Source: Kitagawia praeruptora (taxonomy: Eukaryota; Streptophyta; Magnoliopsida; Apiales; Apiaceae). From it: a DNA stretch of 64,000 bases. Both the position numbers and the translations under genes were made by a program. The notes below the pieces were generated by a model. That model worked only from the letters and a program-made list of their open reading frames with translations, had not been told where the DNA came from and made no database searches. Positions 25,801 through 36,321 of this stretch are shown here, in pieces; the first letter of the stretch is position 1, and each line of letters starts with the position of its first letter. The DNA lies in NCBI GenBank assembly GCA_037693485.1, contig CM075351.1:128350001-128414000 (forward strand), written 5' to 3'.

Positions 25801-27724
25801 AGCAGGTCACTAACTATATTTATATTGGCTTCTGTTTTCCCCGAATTAACATTCAAGCGTAAAAGGGAAATTTTACAGTCCCTTCTCTTCTGGGCTGCAT
25901 TTACAGACTTTGAGCCGACAACGGCATTTCATGACTACATGTGCGCGTTTCAGAATATAATGGAGAGTTGTAAACTTTTGCTGTCTGAAACTTTACGAGT
26001 ATGGGGCATCATTCCGCTTAGGGTGCAACTGCATTCTGATACTATCACTTCTGCACCTTGTGGTACTTCAGAATCTTATTCATGGTTTCTAGATGATGGT
26101 CGTAACAAGAATAGTCCAACTGCAGTGGATGTAAAACTGGACTGTACCATTGAAGTTGCTAGTATAGTGAATCAAAGGGTCTATCATTTATCGGTTGAGG
26201 AAGCTCTATGTTTTTCTGAAGACGTGGAGAGTCTCATTTCTAAGCTGAATCCAACTATTGAGGTCTGTTGCAAACTTCATCCTCAGATGGCCAGAAAGCT
26301 GACACTCACATCGGCCCAATGTTTAATGTACTCAAGATGCTCAACTTCAGTTGCGAAAGTCATTTCTATTTCTGCTGGTGTTGAGAAACAGAATATCCTT
26401 CCATCTGACTTAGCTGTTGATTTTCCAGCAAATTGGAGGACAAGTCTTGAAGGTTTAGCTGAAATGGTTCATGTCCTTCTAGAATCCCATTGCTGGGTGG
26501 TTGCATCTTTAATGCTTGACTGCATTCTTGGACTACCAATGTTTTTTTGTTTGGATAATGTGATTACCTCCATATGTTCTGCAATAAAGATTTTTTCTTG
26601 TAGTGCACCTAAAATGTCATGGAGGTTGCAGTCTGATAAGTGGTTATCATCCTTGCTTGCAAGAGGCACCCACTTTGATCATGGAAGTGATCATTCAGTT
26701 ATTGATCTTCTCTCGTCCATGCTTGGTCACCCGGAACCAGAACAGCGTTTTCTTGCACTGAATCATTTGGGAAAGCTTGTAGGTCGTGACGTTGATGGTG
26801 ATACAGAAATCTCGGCTTGCAGTGTTAGCAGCAAGTTGAATCAACTTGAATTAGTTGGCTCAAGTTGTCATTCAATATCTTCTCCTCTTGTTTCAAGTAC
26901 ATGGGATCAGGTAGTTGTAGTAGCATCATCTGACGTGTCATTACCTTTAAGAACTCGGGCCATAGCACTTCTTCTTAGCTATGTTCCATTTGCTGAGCGG
27001 CATCAGTTGCAACATCTTCTCACTGCAGTGGATAGTGTTCTTTATGGTTTAGCAAATCTTGCTCAGCCAACTTGTGAAGGTCCACTTGTACAACTTTCGT
27101 TGGCACTCGTCGCTAGTGTTTGTCTCTATTCTCCAGTTGAAGATATTTCTTTGATTCCCCAGATTATTTGGCAAAACATTGAGACTATAGGAAAGCTAGA
27201 AACTGGTATGATCAAATTTTCTCAGTAAATAATAGATGCAATATATATTGCATTTCGTGCATTTATTTGTGTAATGTATCTATTCTCAGTATCTGTTCTT
27301 TTGAATTATCTGTAGAAAAGAGATCAGGTGATCTTGAGAGAATAGCATGCCAGGCTTTGCTTGGTCTAAGAATCCAAGAAGATGGTGCAAAAGAGGTAAT
27401 TGGTCCGACAGAGCTTGCTTCTTGATTGGACTTTTGCTAGGGGAAGTATTATCTTTGACGTGGGACTCTTTCATAATATGGAAATTGCATTTTATCATTT
27501 TTTCACGTACTGATTGAATTTGTTTTGCTTATTAAATGTGGATCTTGCATATAAACTCAGTGATTTCTCTTTGACTGTAGACCCTAGAGAAATTGTTTTC
27601 TTCAAGTTTCCATAAGCATATGGACCCAGATTTTGACAGTACACGTGAAACAATTCTTCAGGTAAAATGTTTAACTTGTGTGGATCCAAACTTCCATAAT
27701 TATTTGTTTTCTTGGATGGATATT

Positions 27725-27760
<36 letters not shown>

Positions 27761-30700
27761 CTAGTCGGTGTTCATATAGTTATATCATTCTGCCGTAATT
27801 TAAAATTTAAATCTTAAAATAGACCTTTACGTAATAATATCAAAATCGCGTAGAATGATTTGTAACAGACAGTTATAGATTGCACAAATATCAGAATCCT
27901 CCAGGGACTGGAGTTGTTCTAGAATATCTATAACTAGTATTCCTTTATTTAAGGCGTGGATCAGGATTTTCACCATTATTTCATCGTCGGCTATGTTTCT
28001 TTGGAATGATTAGACTCCAAGGAAAATAATCCCTACAGTATAGTCTTATCTTTATAACCCTTGTTTTTTCAAATCATTTATAAAGTCCCATCATTATTTT
28101 AAAGGACCAATTATCAGGATCCCCTCCTATACTACATTTTTTTTATCCTTCTCATTCCTAGGATTATGATCCCTTGGCCAACTGCGCAAACAAACATGTG
28201 ATTATAGTTTTTATAGGATTATAGTCCTATCCCATAATTAATCCCATGAAACAGAGATGGTTGACGCACACAAATATGTTTTATTCCTTCCAACCTTTTA
28301 CATTTATATTATGTCGACAATTTCTAGTTCTATAACATACGTAATACCATGAAACAAACATTCGCGTGGTTATGTAATCATAATGACACACACAAATATG
28401 TTATTCTTCCTTCCAACCTTTATGTGATTAAAGTTTTTATAGGATTATAGTCCTATCCCATACTTAATCCCATGAAACAGAGATGGTCGACGGACACAAA
28501 TATGTTATTATTCCTTCCAACCTTTTACATTTATATTATGTCGACAATTTCTAGTTCTATAACCTACGTAATACCATGAAACAAACATTCGTGTGGTTGT
28601 GTAATCATAATGACATACACAAATATGTTATTCTTCCTTCCAACCTTTCACATTTACATTCTGTCATTTTTTATTGTTAGAGGATTCAAGATTTCTAATT
28701 TTTTTTAGTTATTTTGGAGAATAATATGGAAATATATGCTTTTGTTTATAAGTTTTAGTTGGCCTTCGCAACTTGCAAAGCTTCATATTTAAGTTATGTT
28801 GTTTGTCGCAGGTCCTTTCCAATTTAACTTCTGTCCAGTCATATCTGGATTTTTTCTCAAAGAAAGAAGATGAGAAGGTTATGGTAAGGCTTAAAAAAAG
28901 ATTTTATAAGATTCCCTTTTCCTGTTATATTTCTTCAACTGAGTCGCTCTAATGGTCAGGAACTGGAGGAGGCTGAAATCGAGATGGACCTTATCCTAAA
29001 AGAACAAGGGTTGGCAGAATCATCTGTAGACCTCAAAGATTTTGTGGAACTTCCTTTTCTTCCATGTATTTATTTTTCTCTAATAATAAAATATTCAATT
29101 TAGAAAACTATTCCTGATATTTTTTAAATTGATTAGTATTGTTAGCTGATAGCTGTAACACCACTTTATTGTGCAGCTAATGCGAAGGATGATAACCGGA
29201 TTCGGCAAATCAGAGATAGAATACGCTCCCTGTATGCATATCTTTAATACTTCCCTGACTAATTACAGTTTAACAGCATTGCAGGAGTTTAAACCAGATA
29301 TGTCACATTTGTTGATAAAAATATCAAGACTGGACAGGCTATGTCTAGTCACCCATCTCCTGCTATTTAACTTTATAGTAATAATACATGTTCTGTTACT
29401 TAACACTGTTTAAGAGTTAAGAATAGTCTAAGGTCACAAGAGGGAGAATACAAATAACATTACACAATTATCTTCTTTTCATAATTTGAAATTGGCTTCT
29501 AAGAGCATCTCCAATAGAGGCACCCTTGAGGGTGCCAAACATATCTGACACACCATAAATAATAATTTTTTATTTTCTCCTTCGTCCATGTCATATTTGG
29601 CACCCTCAAAGTCCAATAGTTGGCACCTCATATGAGGTGCCTAAATGGTCCCCAAACAAATAAAAGAAAAACTAGATGTAATATTTAAAGCATGGTTAAG
29701 TACAAGTATTTGGGTTTTTCCATTTAGAGGGGGTGCCAACAGTTGGCAACTTCTCTTGGCATCGTTTGGGCATCCTTGTAGCTCCAATAGGGAGGCACAT
29801 AAGGTGCCATGCTACATAGGTTTGGCACCCTTATTGGAGATGCTCTAATTTGATATCACTGCTGCATCCAACTATCTTTGGTATTGTAGACTGGATGAAA
29901 ACCTTATACTTTAGTTTGTTGTGGAAATATTCAAATAACTTAATCATCCTAAAAATGTAAGTTCAACTTCTTTTATAAATCATTTCAATTAAAAATTCTC
30001 TAGATCAATGTACCATTCCTTGGTGATCATATGTAAAAATTGGACCATTAGGACTACATCCTGAAATTCTCTTATTTGCCCACATCAATTAAGTTGAAAA
30101 AAGAGTGGTGGATTCAATTAATACTTTTAAACAGACAGTTCTATCTACAAGTCTACAACACGTTGGCAAAATTTTGCACAAGTAACAGTTGTGTTAGTAC
30201 AGTACTTATTTTTTTATGCTGTTCAGAAAAAATTGTAAGAGTGTATTAAATGAAGGAATATAAAGACCCCAAAAAGAAATAGTAGAACATTATATTCTTG
30301 TCATGGAAATGAAAATGATCTTTATCTTTGCTTTATCAGCTGAAAAAATGGACTATGCCCTTGATATTATCTCCTGACCTAGTCTTATCTAGAAAGTCCG
30401 CAAACTGATCATGATCGGACTCTACTATAGTAAAATTTGTTTCTTCTTTCGATGAATTATTAGTCTTGGAACAGTGTTTTTGAATGTTAGTTTCCAAGGT
30501 TCATAAATTTAAAAAATTTGGGGTACGTGTGTTGGTGTAGTGGTTTGAGCTGTCGGCTTCTCTAAGAGAGGTCAAGGGTTCGAATCCTGGGGTGTGCGTG
30601 TGTTGTAACTATCAAAATAAAATAAAATAAAAATAAATAAATAAAATATATATATATAAAATTTGGCAACTTTTTTGTTTCTCATTTTCTCCCAATCCTA

Positions 30701-33700
30701 AGTTGTCATCAAACTAATTAGTTATTATAAATGTTTGTTTTCCATTTAAACAGTGAAAAGTTAAAACTTAAAGAAGATGTAATAGCCCGTAGGCAACAAA
30801 AGCTACTTGTAAGATGTACCCGCCAAAAATATCTGGAAGAGGCAGCTTCACGTGAGGCAGAACTTATCCAACGTCTAGATAGGTTCTTTATCCTATCTTT
30901 TCTTATCTAATGTTCTTAATTTTGTAATTTTTGTGTGTGAGTTGTTCAATTAAGAGATACACTACCTTGCGTTTCTAGAGAGAGGACAGCTGAAGTCGAA
31001 AGGGAGATCGAGAGACAACAGCTGCTTGAACTTGAGCGTGCAAAAACCAGAGAGCTTCGGCACAACCTTGATATGGAGAGAGAAAAGCAGACGCAGGCAA
31101 GATAAAATAAAATTGTTTCTTCGAATTGTTAGTTTGTTGCACTTTTCTTAGGTGTGATGTTAATGATAGTTATCCATGGTACCAATTTATTAGCTCTCCT
31201 TTCACTTAGTCTGTTGTTGCTTCTGTTCTCTTTAATTTTTCATTTCCTTCTTCTTTGTGTTGTTTCATGGAAAACTATGGGAACTATGTCTATACGAGGT
31301 CAAAATACGTCGTTATTACGTGATTTAAAATTGGAAAGAAAAAGTTTTATGTGAATTTTTGATTCGCTATAGCTTGTCTTGAAATTTTAAACTAATCAAA
31401 ACATAAATTCAGTATCAGGCTCCTTAATCTGGTAGTAAAAGCTCTGCTGAACTTCCTGCAGCTCTGTCGATCTGCAGTAATCGTTTTCGAAATTCGTTTT
31501 TCGGGGTAGGTTCTATTTTAACTTTGAGTGATTTACCCTTTCTTCCTCAAAAAGCATAAGACTGATGCCATTAAGTCAATGAGATGAACGAGGAATAGTA
31601 GTCTGGCAGCTAGAGAATCTGCGCTATATTGGCGGGGTCTAAAAACAAATTTGCTTATTTATCATGTCTGCTCTTTGATGCTTGTTTGTTTTGAGAGTCA
31701 ATGTTAAACATATGTTCAAAGATCTTTATTTCTTTTGCAAAAATACATTCGTGATTTTCCAAAAATCTGCTGCCGCTTATCACGTCACCAAGAGACTGCA
31801 TTTTCTTACATAGGTAACGGCATATATATATATATATAATCCTGTTGTAGCTGATGTGCTTATTATCATATTGTGTAAATATATTGAAGTAAGCCTTGAT
31901 ATATAGTAAGTTGATACTGCTGCTAGAGTTAGAATAATTTGAGAGTTAAAAAAAATACAAAGACAACGGTTTAGAAAGAGATCACATGGATCAGTCCTTT
32001 CCCGTAATTTTTAGCATAATGAAAAAATTTGAAAGGATAGTTATTTTGGTGGGTTTTGATTATCTCGTGGGTAAGTTAAAAAGAAAATTTTAGGCCTTCC
32101 CTTATACACCAACCAGATCTATGAGATAGACCCTCAGAACTGGTTTAACTGCCAAGACTCCAACTCAACTGAAGCTAACATACACCTACGTGAAATTGTA
32201 TATAAATTTACAAGAGATAGTACAAGAGAAATCCATACATAAGGACTAAGAGCATCTCCAAGAGGCTCTCTACTCTAGCTCTTAACTCAAAAAATGAGGA
32301 GAGAGAATAAAAATGTTGCTCCAAGAGACTCGTAGTGTCTCTTAAAAACACTAAGAGTCTCTTCTCTCTCCTCATTTCTAAGAGCCACTAGTAGCTCTTA
32401 ACTTGTATTTTAATAATAAAATATTCATGTCCACCAATTCTTGCACAATTTTTGGTTATAGTGGGATTGATTTGTGAATAAATTATAAATAAAGAGCTAA
32501 TATAAAGAGCATTGTTGGAGTTTGACACATAAATCAGTGTAATAACTTGCTAAGAGCCATTTATTTATATAATTTTTAAGAGTGAATGTAGGAGTCTCTT
32601 GGAGATGCTCTAAGGTATACCATATTTACTATCATACCGGTTATTTTTAATTAAACATAAAAAATCTTTTTAATATAAAGGTAAAATTTTAAGGATCAGA
32701 GCTTGATATATTATTTTCTCAAGTTGGGCATCGTGAAGGGGAAAAATATGTTATTTATGAATTATAATCCAGAAAATAATGAGTAGTGCTAATCTACACT
32801 TGGATATAGTTTGTCCGCCTAATAGCCACGTACTTAGTTCGTTGTGGACTGTTTTAGATGCTGCAATCATATCATTATCTGTCACGATCATGATTCATGA
32901 CTAGTCGTTACTAGTCGAGCAGTCGGATTTTAAGGACCAACTTGATGAGGAACGGAAGTGGAGATTGTTTATATATGTTATTTGTTAGTTTAGAGAGAAT
33001 TAAAATTATTTGTTTATTTGTTTTATATGTGGGGCTACTAGTAGCTTATTAATGTGTAGTACGTTATATAATATGCCCAATTGTTTTCGGGCCTTAGTCC
33101 ATAATGTTATTTTATTAGGTTCCCATTCCCTATTAATAGAAAGTGATTATGATATTAATATTTGATTTGGGTCTCTCCATCCACAGCTTTCCAGCCTTCT
33201 GCGGTTGGGAAATCCTTGGGGTAGTGAATTTTCTAGGGTTAATTCACCCAAGTTTTGTCATATTCTTGTTTCTGTGCAATAAATCACTTTCGACGAGTTG
33301 TCCTGCATCAAGTGAAGCAGTCGCTTGAAGTTTGTAGGAAGTCCCTCGACTGGGATGTCAACATGTCCGGTCAACTAGTCATCATCTACTGGTGCAAAAC
33401 CCGATCTAAATTGAATGTAAATAAGAAAAATAATGCAATTTCTCTAAAACCTAATCAATCAACCTACCTTTTTTTATGAAATTTTTAGGCATATACAAGC
33501 GCCCCCTTATGCTCCCTCCAACCAGATAAGTGAAATAAACACTCAGAACTGTTAATTTACCAAGACACCAACTCAACTGAAGATAACATACACCTACGTC
33601 CTACGTAGATTACATCCCTTAGGATAGTACAGCAGAAATCCATACATGAGGTATACCATATTTACCGTCATACCAGTTATTTTTCAGTGTACATACAAAA

Positions 33701-35990
33701 TCTCTATAATAGGTAGCATTTTTAGGATAATTTTGACTGCAATACACACTGAATTTGTTGGGTGTTGACTGTTTCACATGCTTGCACCTACCTAATTTCA
33801 ATTGGGGTTAGAAATTTAAACATTGTTTTGTCACGGTCGCGACTAGTGGATTCTCCAGGACCAACTGGATTGGTCGACTTGAAGTTTTTAAGAAATTTGG
33901 TTGACTGGGATGTCGACTTGTCAGTAGACTAAATTGTCATATTATCAACTGGTGCAAAACCCAAAAAAACTGGAATTTCTCTTTAATCTAATCTATCTAA
34001 ATACCTTTTCGGCTTTTCGGCAATCGTCTACTTAATTAAGAACAAGAGAGCAGAAGAGAGGGAGAGTGTGTGCACCTGTATTGACTGGCGGATTGTGCAA
34101 TCTTTCATTTTTGTGTGGACTACATTGCTTTGCTCTTTAATTCAAAGTCTATTTTTCTTCTTCTGGACTTATATTGATTGCTCTTCATTTTGAAGTATGT
34201 TTTTCTTCTACTCAGTTTTTAGTTTAAAAGCTAGACGCCCATTTTGACACACATAGACGTGGTGTTGTTATAATATGTCATTCTCACACATAAACACAGT
34301 GTCAGATACATCATACATGTATTTAATCTGCTGTTAGTTATTAGATTACTTTTAGTTGTTACTTGTTTATAATACATGTAAGTGTTACTAGTTTAAAACC
34401 ATATGGTATGATTAGTACCTAGAAATTAGAATCATACAATATATAGTGTATTATATATTTTATAAACAAGACCCGACTTACTGCCATGACAACCATGAAT
34501 ATTTCTTTTTTAGGTTCATGTAATTCAGACATTCGTTACATCTTACAAACTTCCGTCATTTTGTGTTTTAGAGTTGAAGCTCTAGTGTGAACATGATAAC
34601 AATAAGCATGGCTACTGATAACAATAAGCATGGCTACGGGTACATATCATTATATAGCAAATATATAGAGCAAATTTAAAAAGGAAGTAAAAAGAATAAA
34701 AGATAAAATACCTTATACTTGGTCCATTTGTTAAATCTACAGTTAATAGTTACCATGTTGAATTCAGTTTCTACTGACTGCCATTCTAAACTGTTAGGAA
34801 ATGTTTCATATATTGTTTAGACACACAATTTTAAAGAATCATCCGAGGCATTGAAATTGGAAGCAATATCATCGTGATAAAGTGGTCGTAGAAACATGTC
34901 ATTCGTTAGGATATTCATTCAGATCACCTAACAATTATTTTGTTGCAGAGGGAACTTCAACGGGAGCTAGAGCAAGCAGAATCTGGAATCCGCTCATCAA
35001 GGCGAGAATTTTCTTCGTCTAACAGGTATATTTCATCATTCATCAAAATGATATATATCGCTGATAAAACTCAACTTTTAACATGCAGAAATTATGGTCA
35101 TTTAGACTGATCAAGTTCCTATTGTTATAGCAGATATGCGTGTTCATTAATCAAGTGGTTGATCCGTACTTTCCCCTTCCATTCCATGTTTTACTATAAG
35201 GATCTGTGGGGATAGAAAAGTGAATATAAATGCTTTTATTAATACAATAGTAACAGTATTACATAAAACTTGAGAACTTCTTGACAGTGATATTTTTTTT
35301 TCCCTATGCCAAGTAACAGCATGTTTACCATAAATATTCCACAAGGCAGCACTTCTTTCTTATTTAATTGTTGGGAAAAGATGTTGTAGTTCTGTCTCTG
35401 AATATATAATTGGTAGTAAAAAAATGAAAATGATAAAATGTAATTGAAGATGGTTGTACCCCATATACTTGAAGAGTTCATATAACTTTTCAAGAAGCAC
35501 CATTCATACTCATAGAAACAGCATGGTTACTTCTATTGTATTCTTGTTTTCCATGTAGGTTTTGATTATATACTGTTGTTTTATTACATGCAGTCGGCCT
35601 CGAGAAAGGTTTCGTGAGAGAGAAAATGGAAGACCAAACAATGAAGGCAACCTAAGAACAAGTGCTGGCAGTATGCAACCTGAGTCGATGATGCCAACGG
35701 TGGTTTTATCGGGGTCTCGACAGTTCTCAAGTCAACTTCCGACCATTCTTCAATCACGAGACCGCCAAGATGAAGGTGGCAGTAGTTATGAAGAAAATTT
35801 CGATGGAAGTCGAGACTCGGGTGATACAGGGAGCATTGGAGACCCGGAACTAGTATCAGCCCTTGAAGGACAGCCTGGTGGCTCTGGTTCTTCCCAGAGG
35901 CATGGTTCTAGAGGAAGCAAGTCTAGGCAGATCATGGAGCGGAGAGATCGGGATGGTCGTCGGGAAGGAAAATGGGAGAGAAAACATTAG
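8253..35990 (+). CDS. Large conserved plant protein, galactose-binding-like fold plus C-terminal coiled coil (26 exons, 2149 aa)
   Basis: Exons: 8253-8417, 9478-9558, 10908-11045, 11598-11708, 11826-11876, 12004-12104, 13712-13805, 14041-14172, 14293-14550, 14664-14742, 15162-15250, 15335-15418, 16321-16395, 16480-16527, 22111-22206, 22835-23064, 23703-27205, 27316-27395, 27581-27661, 28812-28883, 28960-29065, 29177-29231, 30754-30882, 30979-31096, 34949-35025, 35594-35990. They sum to 6450 nt without a stop until TAG; all introns are GT-AG except intron 24 (GC-AG). Residues about 15-160 resemble an F5/8C/discoidin-type galactose-binding fold (LRTHWST, EWILLQLD, CRYVRISCLRGNPIAIFF). Residues about 600-1780 are Leu-rich and helical, possibly an alpha-solenoid. 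Residues about 1845-2015 are Glu/Arg-rich coiled coil (EVEREIERQQLLELERAKT), then a low-complexity Ser/Arg/Gly tail. No signal peptide or clear membrane segment. It resembles plant proteins usually left uncharacterised; I assign no function. The ATG is the first in the leader that opens the conserved frame. Confidence 0.9.
8418..9477 (+). other. Intron 1 of the large gene
   Basis: A 1060-bp intron with donor GTATGT and acceptor TTGCAG. It has a short (GT)n-rich stretch near 8450-8480 just after the donor. Nothing else is recognised. Confidence 0.85.
10139..10687. mobile_element. Non-autonomous element with GTGTACTTTCGTGT repeats, 13-bp target duplication
   Basis: A 549-bp insertion in intron 2 is flanked by perfect 13-bp direct repeats TAGGTGTGACTAG (10126-10138 and 10688-10700). 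Inside are many CGTGTACTTTCGTGT and AAACCCGTATCC units at both ends around an AT-rich centre; the ends share GGCAAT in inverted orientation. A long target duplication suggests insertion by target-primed reverse transcription, but no poly(A) tail is seen, so the class is uncertain. It ends 36 bp before the duplicated unit begins and is absent from the second copy. Confidence 0.75.
12105..13711 (+). other. Intron 6 of the large gene
   Basis: A 1.6-kb intron with donor AG|GTTCGT and acceptor TTGCAG|AG. No transposon, RNA gene or repeat is recognised. The second copy is at 43514-45120. Confidence 0.7.
16831..16863. repeat. (TA)n microsatellite in intron 14
   Basis: A pure TA tract of 33 bp; the copy at 48240-48272 has the same length. 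Confidence 0.9.
17136..17750. mobile_element. Inverted-end element with about 150-bp internal tandem repeats
   Basis: The ends are imperfect inverted repeats (GGAGAACTACACTAAACTGAGAACC versus the complement of the GGTTCTCTTTTAGGTAGTGGTTC end). The interior holds about three diverged units of roughly 150 bp with landmarks CATAACTTT-AA-TTCAG, TTTTAGTACGAA and GCAAGTTC-TTGTAGAA. It is inserted in the left LTR of the older element. Non-coding; likely a non-autonomous DNA transposon of unassigned family. Confidence 0.6.
18179..18361. repeat. 91-bp tandem duplication inside the old LTR element
   Basis: The unit beginning CAAGAAG-GATTTTGCCAAG at 18179 recurs at 18270 with only a few substitutions, so two open frames there look related. 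Confidence 0.85.
18731..19021 (+). repeat. 5' LTR of the TR-GAG element
   Basis: 291 bp, TG...CA, TATA box at 18862, AATAAA at 18931, followed directly by the primer-binding site. Confidence 0.93.
19375..20580 (+). CDS. Copia-type Gag polyprotein, 401 aa, with internal 31-residue duplication
   Basis: Structural capsid-type protein of the TR-GAG element. It starts MAEVVNESAARNN and carries the Copia gag core (FDGKNFLEW near residue 34, then W-SIN-TYS and FEVKQKIW-L near residues 113-134), which packages element RNA into particles. A CCHC zinc knuckle CDYCNKLYHSREEC lies at residues 295-308, followed by an Arg/Gly-rich stretch. Residues 157-187 (HYTVFECKQ...KFLAG) are repeated at 188-218 by an in-frame 93-bp tandem duplication (19843-19935, 19936-20028; one difference). 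The frame is open to TAA just after NAWQW; no protease or pol follows before the 3' LTR. It may still work in trans, but the duplication lies in the capsid region and could harm assembly. Confidence 0.9.
   Translation: MAEVVNESAARNNTGQGSVKFGFHGTPYVNPKFDGKNFLEWSESCTLALKSHRLMKYINGKAKKPLATATSFDDWDSENAMVKSWLFNSMELRIRKSYLFLDTAEAVWNSINRTYSYSGNMAKHFEVKQKIWSLTQGGRTLTEYYSELTSLWQESDHYTVFECKQAEDQEKYQKLVQEERVMKFLAGHYTVFECKQAEDQEKYQKLVQEERVMKFLAGLTMEYDSIKNQLIGQIPFPTVEEAHGRVQLEESRRESMAPTNTVPDRSALFTGSVQNQGKSEQVTGASKGEKDVLRCDYCNKLYHSREECYILHPHLRDHGRGGRSRGSSSGRSSGRGTQYSAHHTTSENHADSATSATGAISATELNALRQLLSRMETDLPVTSSANSALAESGNKQNAWQW
20843..21133 (+). repeat. 3' LTR of the TR-GAG element
   Basis: 291 bp, one substitution from the 5' LTR (TCTCG versus TCTTG near 21077), preceded by the polypurine tract and followed by the GTTAT target duplication. 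Confidence 0.93.
23168..23287. repeat. 60-bp tandem duplication in intron 16
   Basis: Two units starting TACGTGTAGA (23168 and 23228), each with CCTTCTTTTGATATTTTGGA; a few substitutions separate them. Confidence 0.85.
23703..27205 (+). other. Giant exon 17 of the large gene
   Basis: One uninterrupted 3503-nt exon encodes over half of the protein (about residues 611-1778); most other exons are 48-260 nt. The acceptor is TTGCAG|CG at 23702/23703. The donor is ACTG|GTATGATC at 27205/27206. Phases match both neighbours, and reading past the donor reaches a stop within 24 bases. Confidence 0.9.
27727..27756. repeat. Poly(A) tract of 30 in intron 19
   Basis: An uninterrupted run of 30 A. The copy at 59134-59163 is also exactly 30. 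Confidence 0.9.
28197..28648. repeat. 226-bp tandem duplication in intron 19
   Basis: Two diverged units with landmarks GGATTATAGTCCTATCCC (28216, 28442), CATGAAACAGAGATGGT and ACCATGAAACAAACATTCG. Each also holds an inner repeat of CACAAATATGTTATT-TTCC. Non-coding. Confidence 0.8.
29503..29845. mobile_element. PIF/Harbinger-like MITE in intron 22
   Basis: 343 bp with inverted ends GAGCATCTCCAATA (left) and its complement TATTGGAGATGCTC with one mismatch (right), flanked by a 3-bp TAA target duplication. Internal inverted segments repeat GGCACC and GGTGCC. The GAGCATCTCCAA end is common among plant Tourist/PIF-type MITEs. Confidence 0.8.
30522..30657 (+). mobile_element. tRNA-derived SINE in intron 22
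   Basis: A 136-bp element has RNA polymerase III promoter boxes: a box-A-like TGGTGTAGTGG at 30533 and a canonical box B GGTTCGAATCC about 35 bp later. It ends in an A-rich AAATAAAATA tail and is flanked by 9-bp direct repeats AAAATTTGG (30513-30521, 30658-30666). It cannot fold as a full tRNA, and the tail plus target duplication fit retroposition. Confidence 0.85.
31097..34948 (+). other. Intron 24 of the large gene, GC-AG type, repeat-filled
   Basis: The donor is CAG|GCAAGA at 31096/31097 and the acceptor TTGCAG|AGG at 34948/34949. The consensus-like GC donor is the only junction that joins KQTQ to RELQRELEQ in frame; reading on reaches TAA within 9 bases. The intron contains a MITE (32250-32610) and degenerate direct repeats (about 32095-32960 versus 33500-33880, with a further related stretch at 33330-33480 and 33890-34030). 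No gene is seen inside. Confidence 0.8.
32250..32610. mobile_element. PIF/Harbinger-like MITE in intron 24
   Basis: 361 bp with perfect inverted ends GAGCATCTCCAAGAG and CTCTTGGAGATGCTC, and a TAA target duplication. A diverged repeat of the surrounding sequence at about 33637-33655 lacks the insert and shows the empty site. Internal inverted segments are rich in AAGAGACTC and GAGTCTCTT. Confidence 0.88.
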
Positions 35991-36321
35991 CAAAAGTTAA
36001 TAGTTTAGGGGTTTAGGGATATAGTTAAGAGGGTAAATCAAGGGGGTGCATATTTTGATGTATGTTGTAAACATTTGTTTCTTTTTTTAGGGCAATTATG
36101 TTGTAAAAATTTGATAATGTGTGTAGAACTGGACAATCTTTTGTAGAATGTCTTTTTTTTTTTTTTTTTTTATAATTCTTGCTCCTAATCGTGCATATTT
36201 AATTTTTATTTTTTATAAGAATGTTTACAACTTATATCTGTGTTGAAGTTTTATTATTTCCTTATGTTTTTTCAAACATATGTAATTGATAAGTTTGCCA
36301 ATTTGTAAAACTAATAATACT
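35991..36321 (+). other. Probable 3' UTR and flank of the large gene
   Basis: AT-rich sequence follows the stop codon, with TTGTAAACATTTG-like stretches and a long T run near 36152-36171. A poly(A) site probably lies in the first 200 bases, but I do not see one clear signal. Confidence 0.45.

Noticed and set aside
23719..27228. Intronless 1169-aa gene
   Set aside because: It is exon 17 plus a few bases of flanking intron; the phases join perfectly to exons 16 and 18.
29171..29413. 80-aa open frame
   Set aside because: It overlaps exon 22 in a different frame and continues into the intron; the exon's own frame fits the coiled-coil protein.
30522..30610. Possible tRNA gene
   Set aside because: Box A and B are present, but there is no acceptor or anticodon cloverleaf; the A-rich tail and target duplication show a SINE.
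35562..35990. Separate small gene
   Set aside because: It is exon 26 (from 35594) extended upstream into intron 25.
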